Of a DNA stretch of 64,000 nucleotides, positions 35,271 through 44,748 are shown piece by piece. Position 1 is the first letter of the stretch. Each line of letters starts with the position of its first letter. Made by a program: the position numbers and the translations under genes. The notes under the pieces are model-generated. The model worked only from the letters and a program-made list of their open reading frames with translations. It ran no database searches and had not been told where the DNA came from. This stretch comes from Hyphomicrobiales bacterium. GTDB taxonomy: Bacteria; Pseudomonadota; Alphaproteobacteria; Rhizobiales; Rhizobiaceae. The stretch is from assembly GCA_900472605.1 (NCBI GenBank), contig UCJD01000049.1:92749-156748 (forward strand), read 5' to 3'.

Positions 35271-35885
35271 GTGACTGAAGATCTGGCGTCCAAAGTCGAG
35301 GAACTTTGGGACAGGGAAAAGATCCGCGAATGCTTGCACCGCTATTGCCGTGGAGTTGATCGCTTCGACAGAGATCTCATTATGTCCGCCTTTCATCCTG
35401 ATTTCCTGGACGAGCACGGCAAGTTCGTGGGAACGGGGGACGAATTTGCGGATTGGGCGCTCGGACAGCATGCGAAAGCCCACCTCTCGCATCAGCATTG
35501 TCTGCTCAATCATACTTGCGAACTCGATGGGAGCACGGCGCATGCCGAGACCTACTTCATGTTCATTTCCATGAACCGGGAAGGCAAGCCCCTTACACTT
35601 GGTGGCGGGCGCTACGTGGACCGTTTGGAAAAGAGGTCGGGCGAATGGCGTATTTCGGCCCGCGTGACGGTGCGGGACTGGGCGATGACTGACGAGATCG
35701 CCGACATGGCCGATCTCACGTCCTTCACGTCCACGCGAACGCACTTGAGTGAGAAGGTACGCCAGTTCATGAACCTCGGGCGAGGACCTGCGCGAGACCG
35801 GAGTGACCCATCTTACGACCGTCCTCTTGTCGTCGACCCGGCTCGCCGTGATGCATACCTTGCCCTTATCAGGTCGCGCGAATGA
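35271..35885 (+). CDS. NTF2/SnoaL-like protein (2 of a pair)
   Basis: 204 residues from GTG 35271 with GGGAGGAG upstream. KIRECLHRYCRGVDRFDRDLIMSAFHPDFLDEHGKF matches the pattern of the paralogue at 33465. The C-terminal 50 residues are extra. It probably acts as a dehydratase or isomerase on a ring or enoyl compound; this is inference. Its stop overlaps the ATG of the quinone reductase-like gene. Confidence 0.8.
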   Translation: MTEDLASKVEELWDREKIRECLHRYCRGVDRFDRDLIMSAFHPDFLDEHGKFVGTGDEFADWALGQHAKAHLSHQHCLLNHTCELDGSTAHAETYFMFISMNREGKPLTLGGGRYVDRLEKRSGEWRISARVTVRDWAMTDEIADMADLTSFTSTRTHLSEKVRQFMNLGRGPARDRSDPSYDRPLVVDPARRDAYLALIRSRE

Positions 35886-36835
35886 AGGCGGTTATTTTTC
35901 CAAAATTCGGCGGCCCGGAGGTTGTGTCGGTGGCGGAACTGCCGATGCCTGTGGCCCGACCGGGCGAAGCGATCATACGTGTCGCAGCATCCACCGTTAA
36001 TCCAACCGACCTCATGATGCGCTCCGGCAAGCAGGCGCAACTGATGTCGGATCTTTCCCCTCCGTTCATCGCCGGAATGGAATTCTCAGGGCACGTTCAC
36101 AGCGTGAGCGAGGGGGTGGAGCTGCCTGTTGGACAGGCCGTGTTCGGAGTGGTCAACCCACGCCGACCTGATGGCGGCGCTCACGCGCAGTACATCCGTG
36201 TCCCGTCGGCATCGGTCGTTGCGATCTCAAGGACGGCGGATCTCGTTGAAGCCGCAACCGTGCCGATGAATGCACTCACTGCGCTGCTGGCAGTCGAACT
36301 GGCTCGCGTCAAGTTCGGCGACAGCGTTCTGGTCACAGGCGGTACGGGAATGCTTGGCGGATCAGTCCTGCAGCTCGCACGCCACATCGGCTTGCACACG
36401 ATCGCCAGCGGAGCGGAGGCCGATGAGGACCTTCTGCATAGCCTTGGCGCCGCCGTAGTCGTTCCCCGTGATGCTCCTGCACTGAGCCGATTCGTGCACG
36501 AGATATTTCCAGAAGGCGTTGATGCACTGATAGATGGCGCTCTAATCGGTTCCGAGCTTGCACATCTCGTCAGGACGGGTGGCACCGCGGTGTCATTGCG
36601 GATGTCGCACCCGATCCGCGATCCGAGGCTCTCGACGCCATACGTGTCGGTCCTCGCTGGAATGGAACGAAACGATCTCATCAGTCAGGTCGGGTCGCTC
36701 TTCGACCAAGGCGTTCTTTCCGGTCGCGTCGCGCAGGGCGGCCGCATCGATTTCCGGCAAGCAAGCATTGCGCATTCACTGGCGGAGCGCACAGGTCTGC
36801 GCGGGCGCGTTGTTCTCACATTCGGTGGCGAGTAG
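35882..36835 (+). CDS. Quinone oxidoreductase-like MDR reductase (zinc-free)
   Basis: 317 residues. The N-terminal MKAVIFPKFGGPEVVSVAELP and the nucleotide motif VTGGTGMLGGSVLQLAR are typical of the medium-chain dehydrogenases of the quinone-reductase subgroup. I see no zinc-ligand pattern. It would reduce a double bond of an enone or quinone with NADPH. It overlaps the preceding gene by 4 bases and precedes an aldehyde dehydrogenase by 51 bases, so the three form an operon. Confidence 0.88.
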   Translation: MKAVIFPKFGGPEVVSVAELPMPVARPGEAIIRVAASTVNPTDLMMRSGKQAQLMSDLSPPFIAGMEFSGHVHSVSEGVELPVGQAVFGVVNPRRPDGGAHAQYIRVPSASVVAISRTADLVEAATVPMNALTALLAVELARVKFGDSVLVTGGTGMLGGSVLQLARHIGLHTIASGAEADEDLLHSLGAAVVVPRDAPALSRFVHEIFPEGVDALIDGALIGSELAHLVRTGGTAVSLRMSHPIRDPRLSTPYVSVLAGMERNDLISQVGSLFDQGVLSGRVAQGGRIDFRQASIAHSLAERTGLRGRVVLTFGGE

Positions 36836-36886
36836 CCCCCCGCGCGATGGGCGCGTCGATCAAGTTTAATTCGAAAGGTAGTCAGC

Positions 36887-38401
36887 ATGGTTTGGCAAGG
36901 ACAGTACGACAAGCTCTACATCGGAGGGGAATGGGTTTCTCCCGACAGCAGCAAGACAGTCGAGGTGATCTCTCCAGTCAGCGAAGAGGCGATAGCGGCG
37001 GTTCCAAGCGCTAGTTTCAGCGATGTTGATCGCGCGGTCGCTTCGGCCCGCCATGCGTTCGACAAAGGACCATGGCCACGGATGCCTCTCGAGGAAAGGA
37101 TAGCGGTCGTATCGCGTCTGCGTGACGCCTTCATCACGCGCCGCGACATCCTGGCTCAAGTGATAACCGACGAGATGGGAAGTCCGATAACCTTCTCGAG
37201 AAATCTGCAGGCGGGCGTTCCAATCCTGATGCTGGAAGCCTTCATCGATATCGCGCGCGAATATCCGTTCCGAGAATTGAGACGATCGGCGACAGGAAAC
37301 GCACTGGTCACGCGGGAAGCGAAGGGTGTCGTTGTGGCGATCGTGCCCTGGAACGTACCCATGATGACGACCATCATGAAGCTCGCGCCTGCACTTCTCT
37401 CAGGCTGCACGGTAATCATCAAGCCTGCGCCCGAAACACCGCTGTCCGCTTATCTCCTAGGCGAGATGCTCCAGGAGGCTGGCATTCCGGAAGGGGTGGT
37501 CTCTATCCTGCCCGCCGAGCGGGAGGCAAGCGAGTACCTGGCTCTCCATCCGGGAGTAGACAAGGTCACGTTCACAGGATCGACGGGTGCAGGTCGTCAT
37601 CTGGCTACCAAGTGCGGCGAGCTGCTCCGCCCGATCACACTGGAGCTTGGCGGCAAATCGGCTGCGGTATTCCTTGACGACGCAGACATTGCTGCGGGTG
37701 TCGAGGCCCTGCGGATGGGCTCGTTGCGGAACTCCGGACAGGTGTGCAGCCTGAAGACCCGCATCCTCGTGTCGAAAGACCGTCGTGACGAGCTTCTCTA
37801 CCACTTCGGCGCTCTTTTCGACTCGATGCCTGTCGGCGATCCGAACGATCCGGCAACCCAGATCGGACCGATGGTGACAAGGAGGCAGATGGAGCGGGTC
37901 GGCGGATACATCGATCAGGGGCTGAAGGATGGCGCTCTCGCAGTCAGGGGCGGCAGCGGTCGGCCCGAAGGGTTGAACCACGGCTGGTTCGTGAGGCCCA
38001 CCCTCTTCGCCAACGTCGACCCGGATGCCCCGATCGCGCAGGAGGAGATATTCGGTCCCGTCCTAGCAGTCTCGACATTCGAAAGCGAAGAGCAGGCCGT
38101 TCAGATCGCCAACAACTCCGTCTACGGCCTCAATGGAGCGATCTTCTCCTCGGATGTCGACAAGGCGATCGACATGGCCGGACGCATCAAGACCGGGACG
38201 ATTGAAATTAACGGCGGAGGAGTGGGGTTTCAGTCGCCCATCGGCGGCGTGAAGCAGTCCGGGATCGGGCGGGAAGGCGGGCAGGAAGGATTCGATCCGT
38301 ATCTGGAGATCAAGTCCATTGGGATCCCCAAATCATTCGCCGACGGTCTGGCTGGAGGCGCCGGCCGTGATTGTTCACAGGCGGCGGACCAACATAGTTG
38401 A
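36887..38401 (+). CDS. NAD(P)-dependent aldehyde dehydrogenase
   Basis: 504 residues. Catalytic residues are all seen: Asn155 in VPWNVPMM, Glu254 in LELGGKSA, and nucleophile Cys287 in NSGQVCSLK. The cofactor motif FTGSTGAG is present. It oxidises an aldehyde to a carboxylic acid. The 3' end lies at a short gap before the convergent SDR gene, with a hairpin over the stop. Confidence 0.93.
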   Translation: MVWQGQYDKLYIGGEWVSPDSSKTVEVISPVSEEAIAAVPSASFSDVDRAVASARHAFDKGPWPRMPLEERIAVVSRLRDAFITRRDILAQVITDEMGSPITFSRNLQAGVPILMLEAFIDIAREYPFRELRRSATGNALVTREAKGVVVAIVPWNVPMMTTIMKLAPALLSGCTVIIKPAPETPLSAYLLGEMLQEAGIPEGVVSILPAEREASEYLALHPGVDKVTFTGSTGAGRHLATKCGELLRPITLELGGKSAAVFLDDADIAAGVEALRMGSLRNSGQVCSLKTRILVSKDRRDELLYHFGALFDSMPVGDPNDPATQIGPMVTRRQMERVGGYIDQGLKDGALAVRGGSGRPEGLNHGWFVRPTLFANVDPDAPIAQEEIFGPVLAVSTFESEEQAVQIANNSVYGLNGAIFSSDVDKAIDMAGRIKTGTIEINGGGVGFQSPIGGVKQSGIGREGGQEGFDPYLEIKSIGIPKSFADGLAGGAGRDCSQAADQHS

Positions 38402-38412
38402 TCGGCCGCCTG
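38378..38412. terminator. Candidate hairpin at the aldehyde dehydrogenase end
   Basis: CAGGCGGC / GCCGCCTG, 8-bp perfect arms with a 19-base loop, spanning the stop codon at 38401. The two neighbouring genes converge here. The long loop makes it weaker than the other terminators. Confidence 0.35.
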
Positions 38413-38422
38413 AAGCAGCAGC

Positions 38423-39220
38423 CTAGTGGCTGAGGGTCATGCCGCCGTCGACGGTGAGGCAGACCCCGGTGATAAAGCGGGCGTCGTCGCTGGCCAGGAA
38501 TGTCGCCGCCTTGGCAACGTCCCAGGCATCGCCCATCCACCCCATGGGTATGCGACCCACGCGCTTGCGCCACGCCTCGTCCAACCCCGCTTCGGTAACG
38601 CCATGATTCTTCATGGCCGAGAGCTTGGCCATCGGCGTATCCATCAGCCCCGGAAGGACTGCGTTTACCCGGATTTGCTTCGAGGCGTATTGCGCCGCCG
38701 TCACCTTAGTCATGTGGTTCATGGCCGCCTTTGTCGTGTAGTAGGAGACATAGGGCGTACCCAGATAGGCGAGAGATGAAATCGAGGAGACATTGACGAT
38801 AGAGCCGCCTCCCTGTTCGAGCATCACCGGAATTGCGTGCTTCATGGCCAGATAGCAGCTCTTGAGGTTGATGTCGAAAGCGCGGTCCCATTGCTCTTCC
38901 GAGAGTTCGACGACGCCGCCGTTGATGACAATCCCGACATTGTTGTGCAGGAGGTCGATACGGCCGAACGATGCAACGCAAGCGTCGGTTGCTGCCTTGA
39001 CGTCTGCGGACTTCGCTGCGTCCCCCGTTACGGCGATTGCCTGGCCGCCTTCGCTCCGGATGATATCGGCCGTTTCCTCGGCCGCCTTGGCGTCGAGATC
39101 GAAGCAAGCCACGCTCGCACCCTCTCGAGCGAAATGGACGGCACATGCCTTTCCATTGCCCCATCCCGGCCCGGCGCTTCCAGCACCCATCACCAACGCG
39201 ACCTTTTCCTTCAAGCGCAC
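38423..39220 (-). CDS. Short-chain dehydrogenase/reductase
   Basis: 265 residues from GTG 39220. The glycine motif is extended, GAGSAGPGWGNGKA. The structural motif is NNVG, and the catalytic residues are in YYTTKAAM. It fits a 3-oxoacyl reductase-type enzyme of the catabolic cluster. Divergent from the CoA-ester lyase gene with a 220-base gap, which should hold promoters for both. Confidence 0.9.
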   Translation of the reverse strand: MRLKEKVALVMGAGSAGPGWGNGKACAVHFAREGASVACFDLDAKAAEETADIIRSEGGQAIAVTGDAAKSADVKAATDACVASFGRIDLLHNNVGIVINGGVVELSEEQWDRAFDINLKSCYLAMKHAIPVMLEQGGGSIVNVSSISSLAYLGTPYVSYYTTKAAMNHMTKVTAAQYASKQIRVNAVLPGLMDTPMAKLSAMKNHGVTEAGLDEAWRKRVGRIPMGWMGDAWDVAKAATFLASDDARFITGVCLTVDGGMTLSH

Positions 39221-39443
39221 CTTGTGTTCTCCTTCTCTGGCAAAGTCGGGACTACTGTAGTCGGTCCCGACCTGAAATCCGCTTCAATCGAGCGCTGATT
39301 ATGGATTTTTGCGCGATGCAGCGGGATTACTGCCCCGCCTATGGCCCCTCCAGCCTTTCCCTTTTGGAGGCCTTCGAGGTGCCCGATCGCGTTGACTAGC
39401 GTGACCTCATACGGCACCTCCTTGAGAAAGTCTGGAGGAAATT

Positions 39444-40343
39444 ATGAAGCCCACACGCTCACTGCTATTCGTTCCCGGCCACCGCAAGGGATGGGCGGAA
39501 AAGGCTGTCGCGTCCGGAGCCGACGCTGTCATCCTGGATCTGGAAGACTCCGTGCCGATGGATATGAAGGCGGAAACCCGCCACATGGTCGCGGAGACGA
39601 TACGCGAGCTCGCAAACAATCATCCTCACGTGAGCGTCTACGTCCGATTGAACGCCCTTGAGACCGGAATGACGGGGGATGATCTCGAAGTCGTGGCGAT
39701 TGAGGGCTGCGATGGCTTCCTTCCTCCGAAGACCTACGGCGCCCGCGACGTCGTCTCGATGGACGCCTTGGTCACCCATTTCGAACGCCGCAACGGCGTG
39801 GCGCCCGGCACGCTTGAGTTCGTCCTCTCGCTGGAGACGGCGCAGGCCTACGCCGACTGCGAGAACATGATCAAGGCTTCGCCACGGTGCGCCACGCTCT
39901 TCGCGGGCACCGCCCGTGATGCCGACGTCTCGCGCTCCATCGGGTTCGAATTCACACCGGAAGGTCTCGAAACCATCTATCTCCGCAGCCGGGCCGTTCT
40001 TGCAACTCGGGCGGCGGGCAAGAACTTCCCGATCGTCGGCTTGTGGCAGGACCTCAAGGACATCGATGGCGCCTGGACGTTCGCCCGGCAGAACAAGCAG
40101 CTCGGCTTCCGCGGAATGGTGGCGATCCACCCGAGCCACGTCGCGATCGCCAACGAGGTGTTTTCGCCGTCATCGTCCGACGTGAGCTTTTATCAGGGCA
40201 TGATCGACGCGTTCGAGGCCGCCGTGGAGAAGGGGCTTGCCGCCATCGACTACGAGGGCATGCACATCGACTACGCCCATGTGAAGACGGCCCACGAGGT
40301 CATCGGCCTGCACGCGGCGCTGCAAGAGCGCAACAGGGTTTGA
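39444..40343 (+). CDS. CoA-ester lyase, CitE/HpcH family (citramalyl-/malyl-CoA lyase-like)
   Basis: 299 residues. LRS-LFVPG near the start, DLEDSV at 32-37, Arg68 in YVRLN, and Glu131 in LSLETAQA are the metal and CoA-binding positions of the CitE-like lyases. These enzymes split citramalyl-CoA, malyl-CoA or beta-methylmalyl-CoA. With the MaoC hydratase, family III transferases and MmgE/PrpD gene nearby, it could give acetyl-CoA and pyruvate from a C5 dicarboxylate; that is an inference. GGAGGAAA precedes the ATG and the CoA-ligase gene follows. Confidence 0.85.
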   Translation: MKPTRSLLFVPGHRKGWAEKAVASGADAVILDLEDSVPMDMKAETRHMVAETIRELANNHPHVSVYVRLNALETGMTGDDLEVVAIEGCDGFLPPKTYGARDVVSMDALVTHFERRNGVAPGTLEFVLSLETAQAYADCENMIKASPRCATLFAGTARDADVSRSIGFEFTPEGLETIYLRSRAVLATRAAGKNFPIVGLWQDLKDIDGAWTFARQNKQLGFRGMVAIHPSHVAIANEVFSPSSSDVSFYQGMIDAFEAAVEKGLAAIDYEGMHIDYAHVKTAHEVIGLHAALQERNRV

Positions 40344-40353
40344 GGAGCCAGCA

Positions 40354-42306
40354 ATGAAGGGACGAGCTGAATTCGGCGACGCTTCGGCAGCGGCATGGCT
40401 TCCATCGGACAGGGAGATTTCCCGCAGCCGTCTCGCGGGTGCCATGAAGCGTTGGGGATATGATTCCCTGGCGAAGCTTCACAAGGCTTCGGTCGACGAT
40501 CCGACCTGGTTCTGGCGTGTTGCACTCGACGACCTGGGCGTCGAATTCACCACGCCCTGGACCGACTACATCGACACAACTGCCGGATACGAATTTCCAC
40601 GCTGGTTTGTCGGAGGAAAGCTGAACGTCGCCAGTCACTGCGTGGAGAGACACGCACGCGATCCCGACGCAAGCAAGAGGTCCGCGGTCGTGTATGAGGC
40701 GGACTCGGGTGCGCGGCGCGAGATTACGTTCGGGGAACTGAGCAAGGAGGTCGAGCGTGTGGCCGCAGGCCTTGTCGCGCTCGGTATAAAGTCCGGCGAC
40801 CGCGTCGGCTTGTTCATTCCTGTCATCCCCGAAGCAGCCGTGGCGCTGATGGCCTGTGCGAAGATCGGGGCTATCGCGGTGCCTGCTTTCTCCGGATACG
40901 GGCCAGAACCACTGGCCGCCCGCCTAAGAGCTGCCGGAGCGGTAGCACTGGTCACGGTCGACGGGACGACCAGGCGCGGCAAGCGGGTGCCGATGAAGGA
41001 AACGGCTGATGCCGCGGTAGCTATGGTCGACACCGTCAGGCACGTGCTTGTGATCCGCAACGATGGCAGTCAGGTCGCCTGGGACAATTCCCGTGACAAG
41101 GACTGGAGCACCTTCGCGGAGGGCGCAGATCCCGTCCCAACGGTGGCCTGCGATCCCAATGATCCTTTCATGATCATCTATACGTCGGGAACAACGGGCG
41201 CGCCGAAGGGCATCGTCCACAGCCACGCCGGGTACCTCGTCAAGTCGGGATTGGATTTCGGCTACGCGTTCGACGTCCAGTCGGATGATCGACTGGGGTG
41301 GATCGCCGACATGGGCTGGATGCTGGGCCCACTCATGATCGTGGGGGCGCTCCAGTTCGGCGCGGGCATCGTCTTCATCGAAGGACTGCCAAACTACCCT
41401 GACAACGACCGCCTTTGGAGCATTGTCGAGCGAAACAAGGTCACGTTGCTCGGCGTTGCGCCTACTGCGGCTCGCGGACTGCGGGCCGCCACGGACGGTG
41501 CGGCGCCCTCGCAGGATATTTCCAGTCTCCGGGCATTCGCTTCCACGGGCGAGGCATGGGACGTTGTCACCTGGCACTGGCTATTCGAAGACGTGGGCCG
41601 CAAGAGGCTTCCCATCCTTAACTACACCGGGGGCACGGAAACGGGTGGTGGTATCCTATCGAACTACACCATCGCTCCGCAGGCGCCTGCGAGCTTCTCC
41701 GGCCCGCTGCTCGGACAGGATGTCGATGTGCTCGATGCCGACGGCAACCGCACCAACGAAATCGGTGAACTGACAGTCAGAAACACGTGGCCGGGAATGA
41801 CTCACTCATTCTGGCTCGATCCGGAACGGTACCTCGATTCCTATTGGCGGCGCTGGGACGGGATCTGGGTTCACGGCGATCTCGCGAGCATCGGTGAGGA
41901 TGGGTTCTGGCACATCCATGGGCGCTCGGACGACACGATCAAGGTCGCTGGCCGCCGGGTCGGCCCGGCCGAGATCGAGTCCGCCATCGTCACTCACCCC
42001 GGGATTGCGGAGGCAGCCGTCATCGGTGTGCCGGATGCTGACAAGGGTTCCCGGATTGTCGCCTTCGTGACACTCAAGGACGGCTTCTGGCCGCTCGATC
42101 AGGCGGCAGCGGCTGGCGCGGTCTCACGGATCGTCGGAAAGGCAATGGTGCCGTCCGAGATGATCGTGGTCGAGGGCCTCCCTAAGACAAAGAACGGCAA
42201 GATCATGCGACGCGCCATCCGCGCACAGTTTCTCGGCGATCCCGCAGGCGACATGTCGGCGCTCGACGCCGCTACGCCCCTCGATCTCATTCCGGTCCGA
42301 AGCTGA
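40354..42306 (+). CDS. Acyl-CoA synthetase (AMP-dependent), Acs/acetoacetyl-CoA synthetase type
   Basis: 650 residues. The P-loop YTSGTTGAPKGIVHS starts near residue 276; IADMGWMLGPLM resembles acetyl-CoA synthetases; the hinge is GRSDDTIKVAGRRVGPAEIES; and the catalytic Lys616 is in KTKNGK. It activates an organic acid to its CoA thioester with ATP. The acid is unknown; position in the cluster suggests the growth substrate. It starts 10 bases after the lyase gene. Confidence 0.92.
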   Translation: MKGRAEFGDASAAAWLPSDREISRSRLAGAMKRWGYDSLAKLHKASVDDPTWFWRVALDDLGVEFTTPWTDYIDTTAGYEFPRWFVGGKLNVASHCVERHARDPDASKRSAVVYEADSGARREITFGELSKEVERVAAGLVALGIKSGDRVGLFIPVIPEAAVALMACAKIGAIAVPAFSGYGPEPLAARLRAAGAVALVTVDGTTRRGKRVPMKETADAAVAMVDTVRHVLVIRNDGSQVAWDNSRDKDWSTFAEGADPVPTVACDPNDPFMIIYTSGTTGAPKGIVHSHAGYLVKSGLDFGYAFDVQSDDRLGWIADMGWMLGPLMIVGALQFGAGIVFIEGLPNYPDNDRLWSIVERNKVTLLGVAPTAARGLRAATDGAAPSQDISSLRAFASTGEAWDVVTWHWLFEDVGRKRLPILNYTGGTETGGGILSNYTIAPQAPASFSGPLLGQDVDVLDADGNRTNEIGELTVRNTWPGMTHSFWLDPERYLDSYWRRWDGIWVHGDLASIGEDGFWHIHGRSDDTIKVAGRRVGPAEIESAIVTHPGIAEAAVIGVPDADKGSRIVAFVTLKDGFWPLDQAAAAGAVSRIVGKAMVPSEMIVVEGLPKTKNGKIMRRAIRAQFLGDPAGDMSALDAATPLDLIPVRS

Positions 42307-42327
42307 CCGGGAAATGGAGTAATCTAC

Positions 42328-43488
42328 ATGGCACTGGAACAGTCTGAACTCGACCTGATCCGAGATTCAATCCGCAAGATCACAGAGGACTTCGACCTCG
42401 AGTACTGGCGGCTGAAGGACAAGAAAAAGGAATATCCCTGGGACTTCAAGGATGCGCTGGCAGCCGGGGGCTGGTTGGGCATGCTCATGCCGGAGGAATA
42501 CGGCGGCATGGGGCTCGGGCTCACCGAAGTCGGTGTCGTCCTCGACGAACTAGGCCAGCGTTGCGGGTTCAATGCGAACTCCGTCTTCCAGTACTACGTC
42601 TTTCCTCCTGGCCCGGTAATCCATCACGGCTCTGATGAGATGAAGAAGGAATTCCTGCCGAGGCTTGCCAGTGGCGAGGAAATGATGTGCTTCGGCGTTA
42701 GCGAGCCTGACAATGGCGTCGACACTTCGCGGCTCAAGACCTTCGCCAAGAAGGATGGCGGTCGTTACTTGGTCAACGGGCGCAAGGTGTGGATATCGAA
42801 CGCGCTCAACGCGGATCGGATTCTTCTCCTGACACGCACGAGACCAAGGGATCCGGAACGTCCCTTCGACGGCATGACGCTGTTCCTCACCCACCTCAAG
42901 GGCAAGAAGGGTGTGGAGATCAATCGCATCGACAAGATCATGCGGAACGCGGTCGACAGCAATGAGATGGTGTTCGAGAACTTCGAAGTCTTCGAGAACG
43001 AAATCGTCGGCGAGGAGGGCAGAGGGTTCCGTTGTCTGATCGACGGACTCAACCCGGAACGGATTGCCGTTGCCCAGACCTGCATCGGACTTGGACGAGG
43101 TGCCTTAAACCTCGCCGTCCAGTATTCGAAGGACCGGATTGTCTTCGACAGGCCCATTGGAAAGAACCAGGCGGTCGCGCATCCGCTCGCTGAGAGCTGG
43201 ATCCGGCTCGAGGCGGCCGATCTCGTCACTCAGAAGGCGGCGAGGCTGTTCGACGAGGGCAAGGCGTGCGGGCCGGAAGCTAACGCAGCCAAGTTTCTGG
43301 CCAGCGATGCGGCCTTCGAGGCAGCGGACAGGGCGATGCAGTTCCATGGCGGCTTCAGCATGTCGACGGAGTATCACGTGTCACGTTTCTGGATGGAGGC
43401 ACGTCACCTGAAGATTGCGCCCATCAGCCAGCAGATGGTCTTGAACTTCATTTCGGACAAGGTCCTGGGCCTCCCGAAATCCTATTGA
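42328..43488 (+). CDS. Acyl-CoA dehydrogenase
   Basis: 386 residues in the standard three-part layout: N-terminal helices (GWLGMLMPEEYGG), a beta domain (FGVSEPDNGVDTS, KVWISNA) and C-terminal helices ending IAPISQQMVLNF. FAD-dependent desaturation of an acyl-CoA. GGAGTAA precedes the start, 21 bases after the ligase gene, so it belongs to the same operon as the lyase and ligase. Confidence 0.93.
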   Translation: MALEQSELDLIRDSIRKITEDFDLEYWRLKDKKKEYPWDFKDALAAGGWLGMLMPEEYGGMGLGLTEVGVVLDELGQRCGFNANSVFQYYVFPPGPVIHHGSDEMKKEFLPRLASGEEMMCFGVSEPDNGVDTSRLKTFAKKDGGRYLVNGRKVWISNALNADRILLLTRTRPRDPERPFDGMTLFLTHLKGKKGVEINRIDKIMRNAVDSNEMVFENFEVFENEIVGEEGRGFRCLIDGLNPERIAVAQTCIGLGRGALNLAVQYSKDRIVFDRPIGKNQAVAHPLAESWIRLEAADLVTQKAARLFDEGKACGPEANAAKFLASDAAFEAADRAMQFHGGFSMSTEYHVSRFWMEARHLKIAPISQQMVLNFISDKVLGLPKSY

Positions 43489-43516
43489 TCGATCGAAAAT
43501 GAAAGGCAATCCACCC

Positions 43517-44728
43517 ATGCGCGACGCGGTGATTTGCGAGCCAATCCGCACTCCTGTCGGCCGTTACGGCGGCACTCTGAAGGACGTCCCAACCGCCGAT
43601 CTCGCCGCTGCCGTGGTGCGCGAGCTCGTGCGCAGGACAGGCATTTCCGGCAAGGATGTCGACGATGTCGTCTTTGGACAGGTCTATCCGAACAGTGAAG
43701 CGCCAGCGCTTGGCAGGATCGCCGCGCTCGACGCTGGCCTGGGGGTCGAGGTTCCCGGCATCCAGATCGATCGTCGATGCGGTTCCGGACTGCAGGCGGT
43801 GATAAACGCCGCAATGTGCATCCAGACGGGCGCTGCCGACCTGATCATCGCCGGTGGCGCCGAGTCCATGAGCCAGGCGGAATACTCTGTCATGGGTGCG
43901 CGGTGGGGACTGAAGGGAGCCGATACGGGCTTCATGTGTCGCATCGCACGAGGCCGGGTGACGGCCGGAGGGCGCAACTATCCGGTGCCGGGCGGCATGC
44001 TCGAAACGGCCGAAAACCTACGACGGGAATTCTCCATCTCTCGTGAGGAGCAGGACTCCTTTGCGGCACACTCACACGAGAAAGCAGCGGCGGCCCAACG
44101 TGACGGAAAATTCGACGACGAGATCGTGCCGTTCACGGTGAAGGCCGGGAAAAAAGAACTGGTGTTCTCCAAGGACGAGCACATCCGCCCCGATGCGACA
44201 GCGGAATCGATGGCGCAGCTTGCGCCGATCATGCTGAAGTCGGATCCGGCCTCGACGGTCACCGCAGGAAACGCGAGCGGACAGAACGATGCCGCGGCCG
44301 CATGCATCGTCACCACTCGCGAGAAGGCCGATGCGCTCGGTCTGAAGCCGCTCGCTAGGCTTGTGAATTGGGGTGTGGCGGGCGTGGAGCCCGCGCGGAT
44401 GGGCATCGGCCCGGTCCCTTCCACGGCAAAGGCGTTGGAGCGCGCTGGCCTGAAGATGTCTGACATGGACCTCGTCGAACTCAACGAAGCGTTCGCCGCG
44501 CAGGTGCTCGCGTGCACGAAGTCATGGAACTTCGCCGATAGCGACTACGAGCGTCTCAACGTTAACGGTTCGGGCATTTCGCTCGGACACCCCGTCGGCG
44601 CCACCGGCGTTCGCATCCTCGCAACAATGCTGCGCGAGCTTGAGCGCCGGAACGGCCGCTACGCGCTGGAGACAATGTGCATGGGCGGCGGCATGGGGCT
44701 TTCAGCAATTTTCGAGCGCACGAACTGA
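43517..44728 (+). CDS. Thiolase (acetyl-CoA C-acyltransferase)
   Basis: 403 residues from ATG 43517, which starts the protein at MRDAVICEPIRTPVG; an upstream ATG at 43499 is in frame. Nucleophile Cys88 is in RRCGSGLQ; the second active-site pair is in ISLGHPVGATG and the final Cys in CMGGGMG. It cleaves a 3-ketoacyl-CoA to acetyl-CoA and a shorter acyl-CoA. Its stop overlaps an ATG at 44728. Confidence 0.93.
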   Translation: MRDAVICEPIRTPVGRYGGTLKDVPTADLAAAVVRELVRRTGISGKDVDDVVFGQVYPNSEAPALGRIAALDAGLGVEVPGIQIDRRCGSGLQAVINAAMCIQTGAADLIIAGGAESMSQAEYSVMGARWGLKGADTGFMCRIARGRVTAGGRNYPVPGGMLETAENLRREFSISREEQDSFAAHSHEKAAAAQRDGKFDDEIVPFTVKAGKKELVFSKDEHIRPDATAESMAQLAPIMLKSDPASTVTAGNASGQNDAAAACIVTTREKADALGLKPLARLVNWGVAGVEPARMGIGPVPSTAKALERAGLKMSDMDLVELNEAFAAQVLACTKSWNFADSDYERLNVNGSGISLGHPVGATGVRILATMLRELERRNGRYALETMCMGGGMGLSAIFERTN

Positions 44729-44748
44729 TGGCGCTCAAGGAGATCGAT

